The notes under the pieces: generated by a model
The model's database searches: none
What the model saw: the letters and a program-made list of their open reading frames with translations, nothing else
Told to the model about the DNA's origin: nothing
Shown here: positions 49,317 to 57,909 of the stretch, piece after piece
How positions within the stretch are numbered: position 1 is the stretch's first letter
Layout of the letters: every line of letters begins with the position of its first letter
Position numbers and translations under genes: made by a program
NCBI GenBank assembly: GCA_023512475.1
Contig: JAILZL010000009.1
Location: forward strand, 1 to 64,000
DNA length: 64,000 bases
Reading direction: 5' to 3'
DNA from: Syntrophobacterales bacterium
Lineage (GTDB): Bacteria > Desulfobacterota > Desulfobaccia > Desulfobaccales > 0-14-0-80-60-11

Positions 49317-50480
49317 ATGAAAGGCACCATGAGGACATCGCCGCGCCCCAAGAGCAGGTCAGGGGCGAGGCTTTCCGGCCGGCGTCTTTTCCTTCTCTGC
49401 CTGGTGGCGGGGGGGGTGCTCCTGGCGCCGGGGCCGGCGGGTGCCATCCGCCTCAAGGACATCGCCTCCTTCAAGGGGGTGCGCCCCAACCAACTGGTGG
49501 GCAACGGCCTGGTGGTGGGCTTAAACGGCACCGGCGACGGCACCAACGTGGATTTCAACACCCAGGAGCTGGCCAATTTCCTCAGTCAGTTGGGGGTGCA
49601 GGCCTCCCGGGACAAGCTCAAGGTGAAAAACATCGCCGCGGTGGTGGTCACCGCCACCCTGCCCCCCTTTGCCCGGGTAGGCTCCCGCATTGACGTGCTG
49701 GTGTCCTCCATCGGCGATGCCAAAAGCCTCCAGGGGGGCACCCTGCTCCTCACCCCCCTCAAGGGGGTGGACGGCCAGGTCTATGCCCTGGCCCAGGGCC
49801 CGGTGACGGTGGGGGGCTTCACGGCCGGGGGCCAGGCCGGGGGCGGGGTCACCAAGAACCATCCCACCGCCGGCCGCATCGCCAACGGCGCCACGGTGGA
49901 GCGGGAGATCCCCCTGGAGCTGACGGGCAAGGAGGAATTCACCCTCACCCTGCATGAGGCGGACTTCACCACCTCCCAGCGGGCGGTGACGGCCATCAAC
50001 CGGCATCTCCGGGGCAATTACGCCCATTCCCGGGACGGCGGCACCATCGTCATCAAGCTGCCTCCCGGCTACAAAGACCGGGTGGTATCGCTTCTGGCCG
50101 CCCTGGAAAACCTGGAGATCACCCCGGACGCCCCCGCCAAGGTGGTCATTGACGAGAGAAACGGCACCGTGGTCATGGGGGCCATGGTGCGCCTCTCCAC
50201 CGTGGCCATCGCCCACGGCAACCTGATGGTGCAGATCAAGGAGAGCGCCCGGGTCTCCCAGCCCCTGCCCTTCTCCCCGGGCCAGACCGTGGTCACGCCG
50301 GAGAGCACCGTTACCGTTAGGGAGGGGGAAAACCGCCTCATGGTGCTCCCCGAAGGGGTGAGCATCGGCCAGGTGGTGCAGGCCTTAAACGCCATCGGCG
50401 TCACCCCCCGGGACCTCATCGCCATCCTCCAGGCCATCAAGGCGGCGGGGGCGCTGCAGGCGGAGCTGGAGATCATCTGA
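49317..50480 (+). CDS. flgI: FlgI, P-ring protein, 387 aa
   Basis: Signal peptide at ~18 to 45 (RRLFLLCLVAGGVLLAPGPAGA). Body: IRLKDIASFKGVRPNQLVGNGLVVGLNGTGDGT, VVVTATLPPFARVGSRIDVLVSSIGDAKSLQGGTLLLTPL, and AIGVTPRDLIAILQAIKAAGALQAEL, all FlgI hallmarks. The ATG at 49329 is an alternative start. Confidence 0.96.
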   Translation: MKGTMRTSPRPKSRSGARLSGRRLFLLCLVAGGVLLAPGPAGAIRLKDIASFKGVRPNQLVGNGLVVGLNGTGDGTNVDFNTQELANFLSQLGVQASRDKLKVKNIAAVVVTATLPPFARVGSRIDVLVSSIGDAKSLQGGTLLLTPLKGVDGQVYALAQGPVTVGGFTAGGQAGGGVTKNHPTAGRIANGATVEREIPLELTGKEEFTLTLHEADFTTSQRAVTAINRHLRGNYAHSRDGGTIVIKLPPGYKDRVVSLLAALENLEITPDAPAKVVIDERNGTVVMGAMVRLSTVAIAHGNLMVQIKESARVSQPLPFSPGQTVVTPESTVTVREGENRLMVLPEGVSIGQVVQALNAIGVTPRDLIAILQAIKAAGALQAELEII

Positions 50481-50663
50481 GCCTGTCCCGGGGCAAGGTG
50501 ACCCACCCGGTGAGGGAGGTGCGGGAAGAGGGTTTCAGCCGGAGTGCCGGCTCCGGCCAGGGGAACCCCGGGGAGGAGGGCTGCCGTTGCTCCCGGCCCT
50601 GCCCTTCCTTCTCCCTGCCGGGCGCGGCCGAAGAACGGGCATTCAGTCTGCCGGGAAAGGGGA

Positions 50664-51095
50664 ATGGCAACGATGACAGCGACATCCGGAGCCGGGAGCA
50701 TTCTTGGTCGGGGGCACGGCCTCACCCCCCCGACGGCCGGCGGCCCCTTGCCGGACCGCCAGGTGCGGGAGGCCGACCGGACCCTGGCCCAGGCCTGCCA
50801 GGACGTGGAGGAGCTCTTCCTTACCCAGCTTTTGGGGGCTTTGCGGCGCACCCTCCTGACGGGACTGAAAAAAGCCGACTCCCAGGGGGAGAAATACCAG
50901 GCCCTGGCGGATCAGGAGGTGGCCCGGGCCCTGGCCGCGGGCGGCGGCCTGGGTCTGGCCCGGACCTTGTATCAGCATGTGGCGGGGGCCCGGCTGCCCC
51001 GCCCCGAAAGGGACTGCCATGGAGAACGGGAACCCGAACCGCCCCGAGACCCCGGAGGGCCTGATGCGGCAGCTGCTGGCGGTGCTGACGCGTGA
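50664..51095 (+). CDS. flgJ: FlgJ-type rod-binding protein without muramidase domain, 143 aa
   Basis: Rod-binding region: LAQACQDVEELFLTQLLGALRRTLLTGL and YQALADQEVARALAAGGGLGLARTLYQHV. The peptidoglycan-cutting domain of enteric FlgJ is absent, as in many deltaproteobacteria, so another enzyme must open the wall. The last ~25 codons overlap flgN and look like read-on sequence. Confidence 0.85.
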   Translation: MATMTATSGAGSILGRGHGLTPPTAGGPLPDRQVREADRTLAQACQDVEELFLTQLLGALRRTLLTGLKKADSQGEKYQALADQEVARALAAGGGLGLARTLYQHVAGARLPRPERDCHGEREPEPPRDPGGPDAAAAGGADA

Positions 51096-51417
51096 GGAGG
51101 AGGCGCTGCGCACCGCAGAGGAGGCGGAGATTTTGGCCACGGCCCGGGAGAAGGAGGAGATCCTGACCCGGCTGGCGGCCTGGCAACCGCCGCCGGGAAG
51201 CCCCCCGGAGGAGGCCTCGGTGGCTCCGGCCCTCCCTGCCGACCTGAAACGCCGGGTGGCGCTCCAGGCGGCCCGCAACCGGGCCCTCCTGGAGGCGGCC
51301 CTGGAAGCCATCCAGGAATTCCTCCAGCTTCTGAGCCCGCCGGGACCGGGGCTCTATGCGCCGGAGGGCCGCCTTTACCCCAGGGGAGGCGGCAGCCTGG
51401 TGCACCGGCAGGCCTGA
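51019..51417 (+). CDS. flgN: FlgN-like export chaperone, 132 aa
   Basis: Mostly helical: GLMRQLLAVLTREEEALRTAEEAEILATAREKEEILTRL, then AALQAARNRALLEAALEAIQEFLQLL. The charge and heptad pattern and the place between flgJ and flgK fit FlgN, which guards FlgK and FlgL before export. Start at MENGNPNRPE. Confidence 0.8.
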   Translation: MENGNPNRPETPEGLMRQLLAVLTREEEALRTAEEAEILATAREKEEILTRLAAWQPPPGSPPEEASVAPALPADLKRRVALQAARNRALLEAALEAIQEFLQLLSPPGPGLYAPEGRLYPRGGGSLVHRQA

Positions 51418-51641
51418 ACCCCAGGCCCGGCCGCATGGAGGAAAACGGCCTGCTCCTCTTTCTGGCGGACTCGGCCATGCCTTGGCCCTGGCCGCGGGAG
51501 GAAAACCCGTGCCGCGCCGGGTAAGCCCGAGGCAGACGCCCCACGCCCCGGGAGAGGCCGCCCCGGACCTTGGGCCCCGGCGGCGCCCGGGCGAGGCCGG
51601 TGAATCCCAAGGTATCCTCAGGCCTGAACAAGGAAGCCCAT
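51418..51641. other. Gap between flgN and flgK
   Basis: About 220 bp, no gene seen; no strong promoter, so flgK is probably read from upstream. Confidence 0.4.
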
Positions 51642-53357
51642 ATGTCCGGCATCACCGCCATTATGGACATCGCCAAGCGGGCCTTGGCCGCCGAGCAGCT
51701 GGGGGTGGAGGTCACCAGCCACAATGTGGCCAATGTCAACACCCCCGGATACTCCCGGCAGGAGGTGAACTACGTCACCGCCTATCCGGTGCCCTCCCCG
51801 TGGGGGCCGCTGGGCAACGGGGTCAAGGTGCAGGGCATCACCCGGGCCTTCGACCCCTTCATCGCCGCCCGGCTGGACCAGCAGAGCGCCACCTTGAGCG
51901 AATACCGCACCCTGGCGGCCCAGCTGGAGCAGGTGGCCGGGCTGTTCAATGAGACCCAGGCCGGCGGCCTCACGGAGCACCTGTCCGCCTTTTTTGCCGC
52001 CTGGCATGACCTGGCCGACCACCCCGTGGGGTCAGGGGAACGCCAGGCCCTGCTCCAGGAGGCTTTAAGCCTTACCGAAGCCTGCCGCTATCGGGCGGAT
52101 CAGCTGGTGGCGGCCCGCACCTCCCTCACCCGGCAGCTGGCCCCGGTCCTGGAGGAGATCAACGCCCATGCCCGGCGCATCGCCGAGCTCAACCGGGAGA
52201 TCCAGATCTCCGAGGCCAACGGCCAGCAGGCCAACGACCTCCGGGACCAGAGGCAGCAGGAGATCAGCGCCCTGGCGGAGCTGGTGGGCATCCGCACCTT
52301 CACCACCAGCGACGGCATGGTGAATGTCACCCTGGCCAACGGCTTCACCCTCACCCAGGGGGTGCAGGCCTGGAGTCTGACCTACGAGATCACCCCGGCG
52401 GACACCGTGGCGGTCGTGTGGCATGGCCCCGGAGGCCTCACGGAGGACCTCACCGCCGGCTTGAGCGGCGGCCGCCTCACCGCCCTCATCACCGTGCGGG
52501 ACCGGCTCATTCCCCGCTACCAGAGCGACCTGGACGCCCTGGCCCGGGAGCTCATCTTCGCCGTCAACGCCCTGCACAGCCAGGGCACCGGCCTGGCCCT
52601 GGCCGCCTCCCAGACGGGCACCTTTGCGGTGACCGATGCCGACGCCCCCCTGAGCGCCGCCGGCCTGCCCTTCGGGGACCGCCTGACCGCCGGCACCGTG
52701 CGCCTGGTGGTGGAGCGGGCGGGCCAGCCCATGGCCCAGGCCACCCTGGCCATCGACCCCCTCATGTCCCTCAATGACCTCATCGCCGCCCTCAACACCG
52801 ACCCGGCCCTGGCAGGGCTCCTCACCGCCTCCGAAGCGGGCGGCCGCCTGGTGCTCACCACCACGACCCCCGGGGATGCCCTGGCGTTTGGGGCGGACAC
52901 CGCCCACCTGTGGGCCGCCCTGGGGGTCAACACCTTCTTCACCGGGGATAAAGCCTATACTTTCGGGGTCAATGCCTGGGTGTTGACGGAGCCCGGGGCC
53001 ATTGCCGCCGGCCGCCTGGACCCGGACGGCTCCCGGGCCCCCGGGGACAACCGCACCGCCCTGGCCCTGGCCGACCTGGAGACCGCCCCCGCCGGTCCGG
53101 GGGGCCTGACCTTCGCAGCCGCCTATGAGCGTCTGGTGAGTTCCCTGGGACTGGAAGGGGAAAGTGCTCAACATCAGGCCGACTTTTACCAGGCGGTGGT
53201 GGACCAGCTGACCCGCATGCGGGATGCGGTCTCCGGGGTCTCCCTGGATGAAGAACTGGCCAACCTCGTCAAATTCCAGCGGGCCTATCAGGCTGCCGCC
53301 CGCCTCATCACCATCGCCGACGAGCTCTACGAGACCCTCCTGGGTATCAAGAGATAG
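51642..53357 (+). CDS. flgK: FlgK, hook-filament junction protein, 571 aa
   Basis: N-terminus ITAIMDIAKRALAAEQLGVEVTSHNVANVNTPGYSRQEVNY and C-terminus GVSLDEELANLVKFQRAYQAAARLITIADELYETLLGI are the rod/hook/filament helices of FlgK; DLRDQRQQEISALAELVGI is also typical. Central domain of about 300 residues. Fourteen bases separate it from flgL. Confidence 0.95.
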   Translation: MSGITAIMDIAKRALAAEQLGVEVTSHNVANVNTPGYSRQEVNYVTAYPVPSPWGPLGNGVKVQGITRAFDPFIAARLDQQSATLSEYRTLAAQLEQVAGLFNETQAGGLTEHLSAFFAAWHDLADHPVGSGERQALLQEALSLTEACRYRADQLVAARTSLTRQLAPVLEEINAHARRIAELNREIQISEANGQQANDLRDQRQQEISALAELVGIRTFTTSDGMVNVTLANGFTLTQGVQAWSLTYEITPADTVAVVWHGPGGLTEDLTAGLSGGRLTALITVRDRLIPRYQSDLDALARELIFAVNALHSQGTGLALAASQTGTFAVTDADAPLSAAGLPFGDRLTAGTVRLVVERAGQPMAQATLAIDPLMSLNDLIAALNTDPALAGLLTASEAGGRLVLTTTTPGDALAFGADTAHLWAALGVNTFFTGDKAYTFGVNAWVLTEPGAIAAGRLDPDGSRAPGDNRTALALADLETAPAGPGGLTFAAAYERLVSSLGLEGESAQHQADFYQAVVDQLTRMRDAVSGVSLDEELANLVKFQRAYQAAARLITIADELYETLLGIKR

Positions 53358-53370
53358 GGGGAGAGGGGCC

Positions 53371-54540
53371 ATGCGCGTCTCCATGCCTACCATTTTTCAC
53401 GGCATCCAGAATCACCTGGGCGCGTTGGCAGAAGAATTGCAAAGGCTGAATGCAAGCCTCGCCTCCGGCCGGAAATACCACAGCATCACGGACAATCCGG
53501 TGGAGGTGGGCGCCATGCTGGGGCTGGGCACCGAAGCCGGCCAGGTGCTCCAATACCAGCGGAATCTGGCCACCGCCCAGGACTGGCTGCGGCTCACGGA
53601 GACGGCCCTGCAGAATATCAATGAGTTGGTGCGTCGGGCCATGACCCTGGCCAACCAGATGGCCACGGGCACCTATACCGCCGCCCAGCGGGCCGCCGCC
53701 GCCCGGGAGGTCAAGGAGCTGCTGGACGAGGTGATGCAGGTGGGCAATACCCGCTACAACGGCCAATACCTTCTCTCCGGCTACCGGGTGCACACCGCGC
53801 CCTTTGCTCCCGGGGCCTGGGAGCTGGCCGCCCCCGTGCTGCATCTCACCCCCGGCTCCAGCGGCAGTGTCACCCCGGGCGGCACCTATACCGGGAGCGA
53901 ACCCGTCAGTTATGTGGTGGAGATTGTGACCGGGGGTCCGGCGGGGGTGGCCACCTGCCGGGTGTCCACGGACGGCGGCCAGACCTGGTCGGGGGAGGTG
54001 GTGACCGGCGCGGCGGTGCCTCTGGGCCCGGACGGGGTGACGGCGGATTTTTTTGGCACCTGGCAGGCCGGAGATCGCTTCAGTATTTCCGTGAGGCAGC
54101 CGATAGAGTATCAGGGCGATGATCATCCCCTGGAGCTGGGCATCGGCCGGCAGAGTCGGCTGCAGGTGAGCGAGGTGGGACGCGCTGCGGTGGGGGGGGA
54201 TGGCGGCCCCCGGGATCTCTTCCGCATCCTGGGCCGCCTGCTGGGCGGCCTGCAGGCCAACGACGTGGGGGAGATCGGCGCCTCCCTGGAGGAGCTGCGC
54301 ACCTATCAGAACCACCTGGACAGCCGCTTGGCCGCCCTGGGAGCGGGCCTTAACCGGGTGGAGGTGAAAAATCAGGTCTATGACAGCCTGCTCAGCCGCC
54401 TCCAGAGCGCCCTCAGCGCCACCGGGGATACGGACGTGGTGGCCGCGGTCAATGCCCTGAAGGCCGCGGAAACCGCCTACCAGGCAGCCTTGCTGTCCGC
54501 CACCAAGGTGATGAGCCTGAGCCTGCTGGAATTTATGTAA
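53371..54540 (+). CDS. flgL: FlgL, hook-filament junction protein, 389 aa
   Basis: Flagellin-like ends: MRVSMPTIFHGIQNHLGALAEELQRLNASLASGRKYHSITDNPVEVGAMLGL, and NQVYDSLLSRLQSALSATGDTDVVAAVNALKAAETAYQAALLSATKVMSLSLLEFM. An inserted beta-rich domain (GGTYTGSEPVSYVVEIVTGG) lies in the middle. Follows flgK as usual. Confidence 0.93.
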   Translation: MRVSMPTIFHGIQNHLGALAEELQRLNASLASGRKYHSITDNPVEVGAMLGLGTEAGQVLQYQRNLATAQDWLRLTETALQNINELVRRAMTLANQMATGTYTAAQRAAAAREVKELLDEVMQVGNTRYNGQYLLSGYRVHTAPFAPGAWELAAPVLHLTPGSSGSVTPGGTYTGSEPVSYVVEIVTGGPAGVATCRVSTDGGQTWSGEVVTGAAVPLGPDGVTADFFGTWQAGDRFSISVRQPIEYQGDDHPLELGIGRQSRLQVSEVGRAAVGGDGGPRDLFRILGRLLGGLQANDVGEIGASLEELRTYQNHLDSRLAALGAGLNRVEVKNQVYDSLLSRLQSALSATGDTDVVAAVNALKAAETAYQAALLSATKVMSLSLLEFM

Positions 54541-54637
54541 GCCACGCGCAACCCAAAAGACCGAGCACTCCCGGACAGATGGCAAGCCACGCTGCCGGGG
54601 GAGGCCCTGGCGGCCATCGGTAACCAGGAAGGTGACC

Positions 54638-54904
54638 GTGCTGATTCTGACCCGCAAAGCCGGAGAAGGCCTGTACGTCGGTGATCACATCCGCATCACC
54701 GTGGTGGAAATCCGGGGCAAGCAGATCCGCCTCGGCATCGAAGCGCCCGACAACGTGGTCGTCCTGAGGGAGGAGATCTTTCACCGCATCCGGGAACAGA
54801 ATCTCCAGGCCGCGGGGGTGGCGCCCCTGGATGTGAAAGAGATCGCCCAGCTGTGGAGGCAGGAAAAGGACCATGAGTCCCAACCCCCAAACCCGACCGC
54901 CTGA
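54638..54904 (+). CDS. csrA: CsrA, carbon storage/flagellin regulator, 88 aa
   Basis: Dimeric RNA-binding protein. LILTRKAGEGLYVGDHIRITVVEIRGKQIRLGIEAPDNVVVLREEIFHRI is the full CsrA fold with RNA-contact Leu/Thr/Arg of the first strand and the ValArg-type second strand. GTG start with AGGAAGG ahead. A C-terminal tail of ~25 residues is extra and overlaps fliW by 32 bases. Next to fliW, hence a flagellin control role. Confidence 0.95.
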   Translation: MLILTRKAGEGLYVGDHIRITVVEIRGKQIRLGIEAPDNVVVLREEIFHRIREQNLQAAGVAPLDVKEIAQLWRQEKDHESQPPNPTA

Positions 54905-55358
54905 GCCGGCCCCGGTCTCGGTGGAGACCCGCAACTTCGGCCCCCTGGTGGTGCAGCCGGAGCAGATCCTGGAATTTTGCCCGGGACTGTTGGGCTTTGC
55001 GGATTATTCCCGCTATGTCCTCATTGAACGTCCCCAGGATGCGCCCTTCCTGTGGCTGCAATCCGTGGAGCGGCCGGATTTGGCCTTTGTGGTGGTGGAC
55101 CCGGTCCTTTTCTTCCCGCATTATCAGCCGGGGCGCCGCTCCCAGGTGCTCAAGGAAGTGGACGCCCAGAGCCCCGAGGAGGTGAAGATCCTGGTCATTG
55201 TCACTATCCCGCCGGGCCGGCCCCAGGAGATGACCGCCAATCTCCTGGGACCCTTGGTCATCAACCTGAGGACCCGTCGCGGGCGTCAGGTGGTCCTGGA
55301 GGACCGCCGCTTTTCCCATCGCCAGCCCCTCCTGCCGGCGACCCGGCCCGGAGGCTAG
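54873..55358 (+). CDS. fliW: FliW, CsrA antagonist, 161 aa
   Basis: VETRNFGPLVVQPEQILEFCPGLLGFADYSRYVLIE, PFLWLQSVERPDLAFVVVDP and VTIPPGRPQEMTANLLGPLVIN are the FliW signatures. FliW binds flagellin; when flagellin is secreted, FliW is free to bind CsrA and lift its block on flagellin translation. The gene overlaps csrA. Confidence 0.95.
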   Translation: MSPNPQTRPPEPAPVSVETRNFGPLVVQPEQILEFCPGLLGFADYSRYVLIERPQDAPFLWLQSVERPDLAFVVVDPVLFFPHYQPGRRSQVLKEVDAQSPEEVKILVIVTIPPGRPQEMTANLLGPLVINLRTRRGRQVVLEDRRFSHRQPLLPATRPGG

Positions 55359-56600
55359 ACAACGGAGGCCACCGGAGGGGCGACGGGCCGTGATCCTGCG
55401 GGCCACCGCGCCGCGCTCTTCCGGGGCCCGGACGGAGACCAGGGCCTCTCCGGGGTCATGGGGGCCGCCTCTGCGCCGGGCGAAGTCTTCTCCCTGGGGC
55501 CCGGGCCACGGGGGTGAGCACCCGCTGTCTGGCTCACCCACGGTGATCACCGGAGACCCCCGGAAGGCCTCGGTGGCCACGGGAAAGACTCACGGTTCTC
55601 TGGGGACTGGCGCTGATCCCTCAAGGGTCCCGGGAGAGGGAGGCCATGGGAGCCCGGGCATCCCTTGGCGGATACAGTGGGAAGCCGGGGGCGCTTCCCC
55701 AAGGTCGGGGCCTCCCTGAGGAGGCTCCTGGGGGCTAGCAGTTCCAGCCTGCGCCCGGGCGGGGCTCTTCTCCAGGAGTGGGAAGCCTGCCGGGCCGCGG
55801 CATCCCCCGTCTCCTTCGGGGTCATTGCCACGAAGACCCCGGCCGGTTTCCGCATCGAGGGCCAAGGAGGAGCTTGTCAACTCTTCATAATCAAAGCTGA
55901 CCGTTGCTCCCCCGGGGAGGGCCAAGAGGGCCAGGGGGCGGGGCGCCAGCCGAGCCGGGAGGGGGCGGGGCGCCAGCGGAGCCGGGAGGGGGCGGGGACA
56001 CCAGGGGGCAGGGGCCAGGGGCCGTGGCCACGGTTAATCAGGGCGGAGCGAGGAGGGATGGAAAGCCGGGGGCCTGGGTATCACCCCAGACTGCGGTATC
56101 AGCTCTCCCCCCCACCGCAGGAGCTGCCGAGCCGCGACCCGTCGCATGGCCCAACCCCGACACGATGGCTTTCATCTTGCCCCCTGCCCCCTGTCCCGCC
56201 CCGGGGCCGTGGCGCCCGTGCCGGCTGCCCGATGCGCTACGCCGTGCCCCGGGGACCTGTCCCACCTCCCCCCGACAAGGCCCCCCTGGGTGCCCAAGCT
56301 CTGCCAGGCGGGGAGCAGGGGAAGGTTCCCCCTGACCTGCCGCCCCCGCCGCCAGGGCCAAAAGTTCAGGGACCCTGTCCAGGGGGCGATGCCTGAAACC
56401 CTTCCCCCACCTGCCCGCCGGCACCCGTGTTGGCAGGAGCACCATAACCACGCCCTGTGCCTTCCCGGGATGCTCCCCGGACCTTATGCCCCATCGCGAG
56501 GGCGGCGCTCCTGCGAGCCGGCCCTGGGCCGCAGGATTCCGCACCCCGGAGAATTTTTCCCCTCCCCGCCCCTTTTTCCCCAGGGCTGCAAAATATTGAG
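55359..56600. other. Long non-coding stretch after fliW
   Basis: About 1.2 kb with no convincing gene; extremely GC-rich. Contains a 27-bp tandem repeat (55934-56004). CCCTTCCCCCACCTGCC near 56400 recalls the end of the dispersed repeat, but the match is partial. Confidence 0.45.
55934..56004. repeat. 27-bp tandem repeat, 2.6 copies
   Basis: Units at 55934, 55961 and 55988, each GGGGGCGGGGCGCCAGC and then GAGCCGGGA; the third unit is partial and changed. Unknown role; slippage during replication is the likely source. Confidence 0.7.
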
Positions 56601-56628
56601 TTGACTTTCCCCCGCGGCTCATTATACT
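56601..56628 (+). promoter_or_regulatory. Promoter of the secreted 106-aa protein gene
   Basis: TTGACT (56601-56606), 16 bases, TATACT (56623-56628): a strong sigma-70 type promoter in a GC-poor island. The leader of ~80 bases ends with AAAAGGAGGAAGGG before the ATG. Confidence 0.75.
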
Positions 56629-56712
56629 TAGAAACAGTGATAACTGCGGCTTTTTCTGTTATCTCCATCGGGGGGGAAAGCCGGGGACCAAATCACCAAA
56701 AGGAGGAAGGGT

Positions 56713-57033
56713 ATGCGGTCGAAAGTGGTGGTAGCTGTGATCCTGGCAGTGGTGGCGGCGATGTTCCTCGCCTCCGGCGCCATGGCCCAGAAACTCCTGT
56801 GCGTCTCCAAAAAGGAACTCAAAGGCGAAGAAACGGTGGCCTCCTGCCTGGCCAAGGGTGAGCGTTTCGCCATCGTTGACCAGTTCGGCATCGTGCGTAT
56901 CCTGACCCCGGAAGAGGTGGAGCTGACCAAGGCTTTCAATCCCAAAGCCTTTGAAATGCGGGCTTTCGGCCTCAAGTATGAGAAGCTGGCGCCGAAAATC
57001 CCCGCCCTGCCAGTGTCTCCCGAACAGCAGTAA
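56713..57033 (+). CDS. Small secreted protein of unknown function, 106 aa
   Basis: Signal peptide (VVVAVILAVVAAMFLASGAMAQ), then a mature part of about 80 residues with two cysteines (LLCVSKK, VASCLAKG) that could form a disulfide, and a stretch FAIVDQFGIVRILTPEEVELTKAF. It has its own strong promoter, ribosome site and terminator, so it is probably made in quantity. No family is recognised. Confidence 0.8.
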   Translation: MRSKVVVAVILAVVAAMFLASGAMAQKLLCVSKKELKGEETVASCLAKGERFAIVDQFGIVRILTPEEVELTKAFNPKAFEMRAFGLKYEKLAPKIPALPVSPEQQ

Positions 57034-57087
57034 GCCGCCCCTTGGGGCAGGAACCCGGCCCTGCCGGGATTGTGAGATCTGACACCC

Positions 57088-57125
57088 AGCGCCCTCAGAG
57101 CCCCTGGCAGGAGGGCGCTTTTCTT
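57088..57125 (+). terminator. Rho-independent terminator
   Basis: AGCGCCCTC (57088) pairs with GAGGGCGCT (57111), loop of 14 bases, then TTTCTTT. It closes the single-gene unit before sufC. Confidence 0.75.
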
Positions 57126-57177
57126 TGGCGTGCCCACCCAAGGGCGCCAGAGCCCGCCGGGTACAGGAGGCCCCGGG

Positions 57178-57909
57178 ATGAACATGCTGGAGATTGACGA
57201 CCTGTGGGTCCACATTGACGGCCGGGAGGTGTTGCGGGGCATCAACCTGAAAATCCCCGTGGGGGAGACTCACATCCTCTTCGGGAAAAACGGCTCCGGC
57301 AAAACCTCCCTGCTCATGACCATCATGGGCTTCAGCCGTTACCGGGTGGTTAAGGGGCGCATCCTGCTGCACGGGGAGGACATCACGCACCTGCCCCCCT
57401 TTGAGCGGGCCCGCCGGGGGGTGGGGATGGCCTTTCAGCGCCCCCCCACCATCCGGGGCCTGAAGACTCTGGACCTGCTCCGGGCCTGCGCCGGCGGCGG
57501 CCAGGAGATCCTGGCGCTGGCCCAGCGCTACGATTTCCTCCCCTTCCTGGATCGGGAGGTGAACTACGGCTTTTCCGGCGGCGAACTGAAGCGCTCGGAG
57601 CTCATGCAGCTTCTGGCCCAGGACCCCGCCCTGGTGCTCCTGGATGAACCGGAATCCGGAGTCGACCTGGAAAATCTCCAGGTGGTGGGGGATATCATCA
57701 CCCAGCTCCTGCAGAAAGGCCGGCGCCGCTCCCACCGGGACAAATCCGGCCTCATCATCACCCACACCGGCTTCATCCTCAATTATGTCCACGCGGACGT
57801 GGGCTACATCATGCTGGAGGGCCGGGTGCTTTGTGCCGGCAACCCCCGGGAGCTCCTGGAGGACATCAAGAAATTCGGCTACGAGGAGTGCATCCGATGT
57901 CGGAGGTGA
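57178..57909 (+). CDS. sufC: SufC-type ATPase of Fe-S cluster assembly, 243 aa
   Basis: ATPase partner of the following SufB-like scaffold. Walker A LFGKNGSGKTSLLMTIMG, signature NYGFSGGELKRSELMQLL, Walker B ALVLLDEPESGVDLENL, switch His IITHTGFIL. PESGVDLE is typical for SufC. The end overlaps the next gene by 13 bases; with it, this is the whole operon, the SUF-like minimal (SMS) arrangement. Confidence 0.93.
   Translation: MNMLEIDDLWVHIDGREVLRGINLKIPVGETHILFGKNGSGKTSLLMTIMGFSRYRVVKGRILLHGEDITHLPPFERARRGVGMAFQRPPTIRGLKTLDLLRACAGGGQEILALAQRYDFLPFLDREVNYGFSGGELKRSELMQLLAQDPALVLLDEPESGVDLENLQVVGDIITQLLQKGRRRSHRDKSGLIITHTGFILNYVHADVGYIMLEGRVLCAGNPRELLEDIKKFGYEECIRCRR

Noticed and set aside
54575-54595. 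TGGCAA…GCTGC before csrA as a sigma-54 promoter
   Set aside because: GG and GC are 13 bases apart instead of 12 and the -12 element does not match.
56300-56430. Fourth copy of the dispersed repeat near 56.4 kb
   Set aside because: Only the final block (CCCTTCCCCCACCTGCC) is similar; the earlier blocks are missing.
55359-56600. Open frames of over 200 codons after fliW
   Set aside because: Pro/Arg/Gly-rich frames through tandem repeats on both strands; no support as genes.
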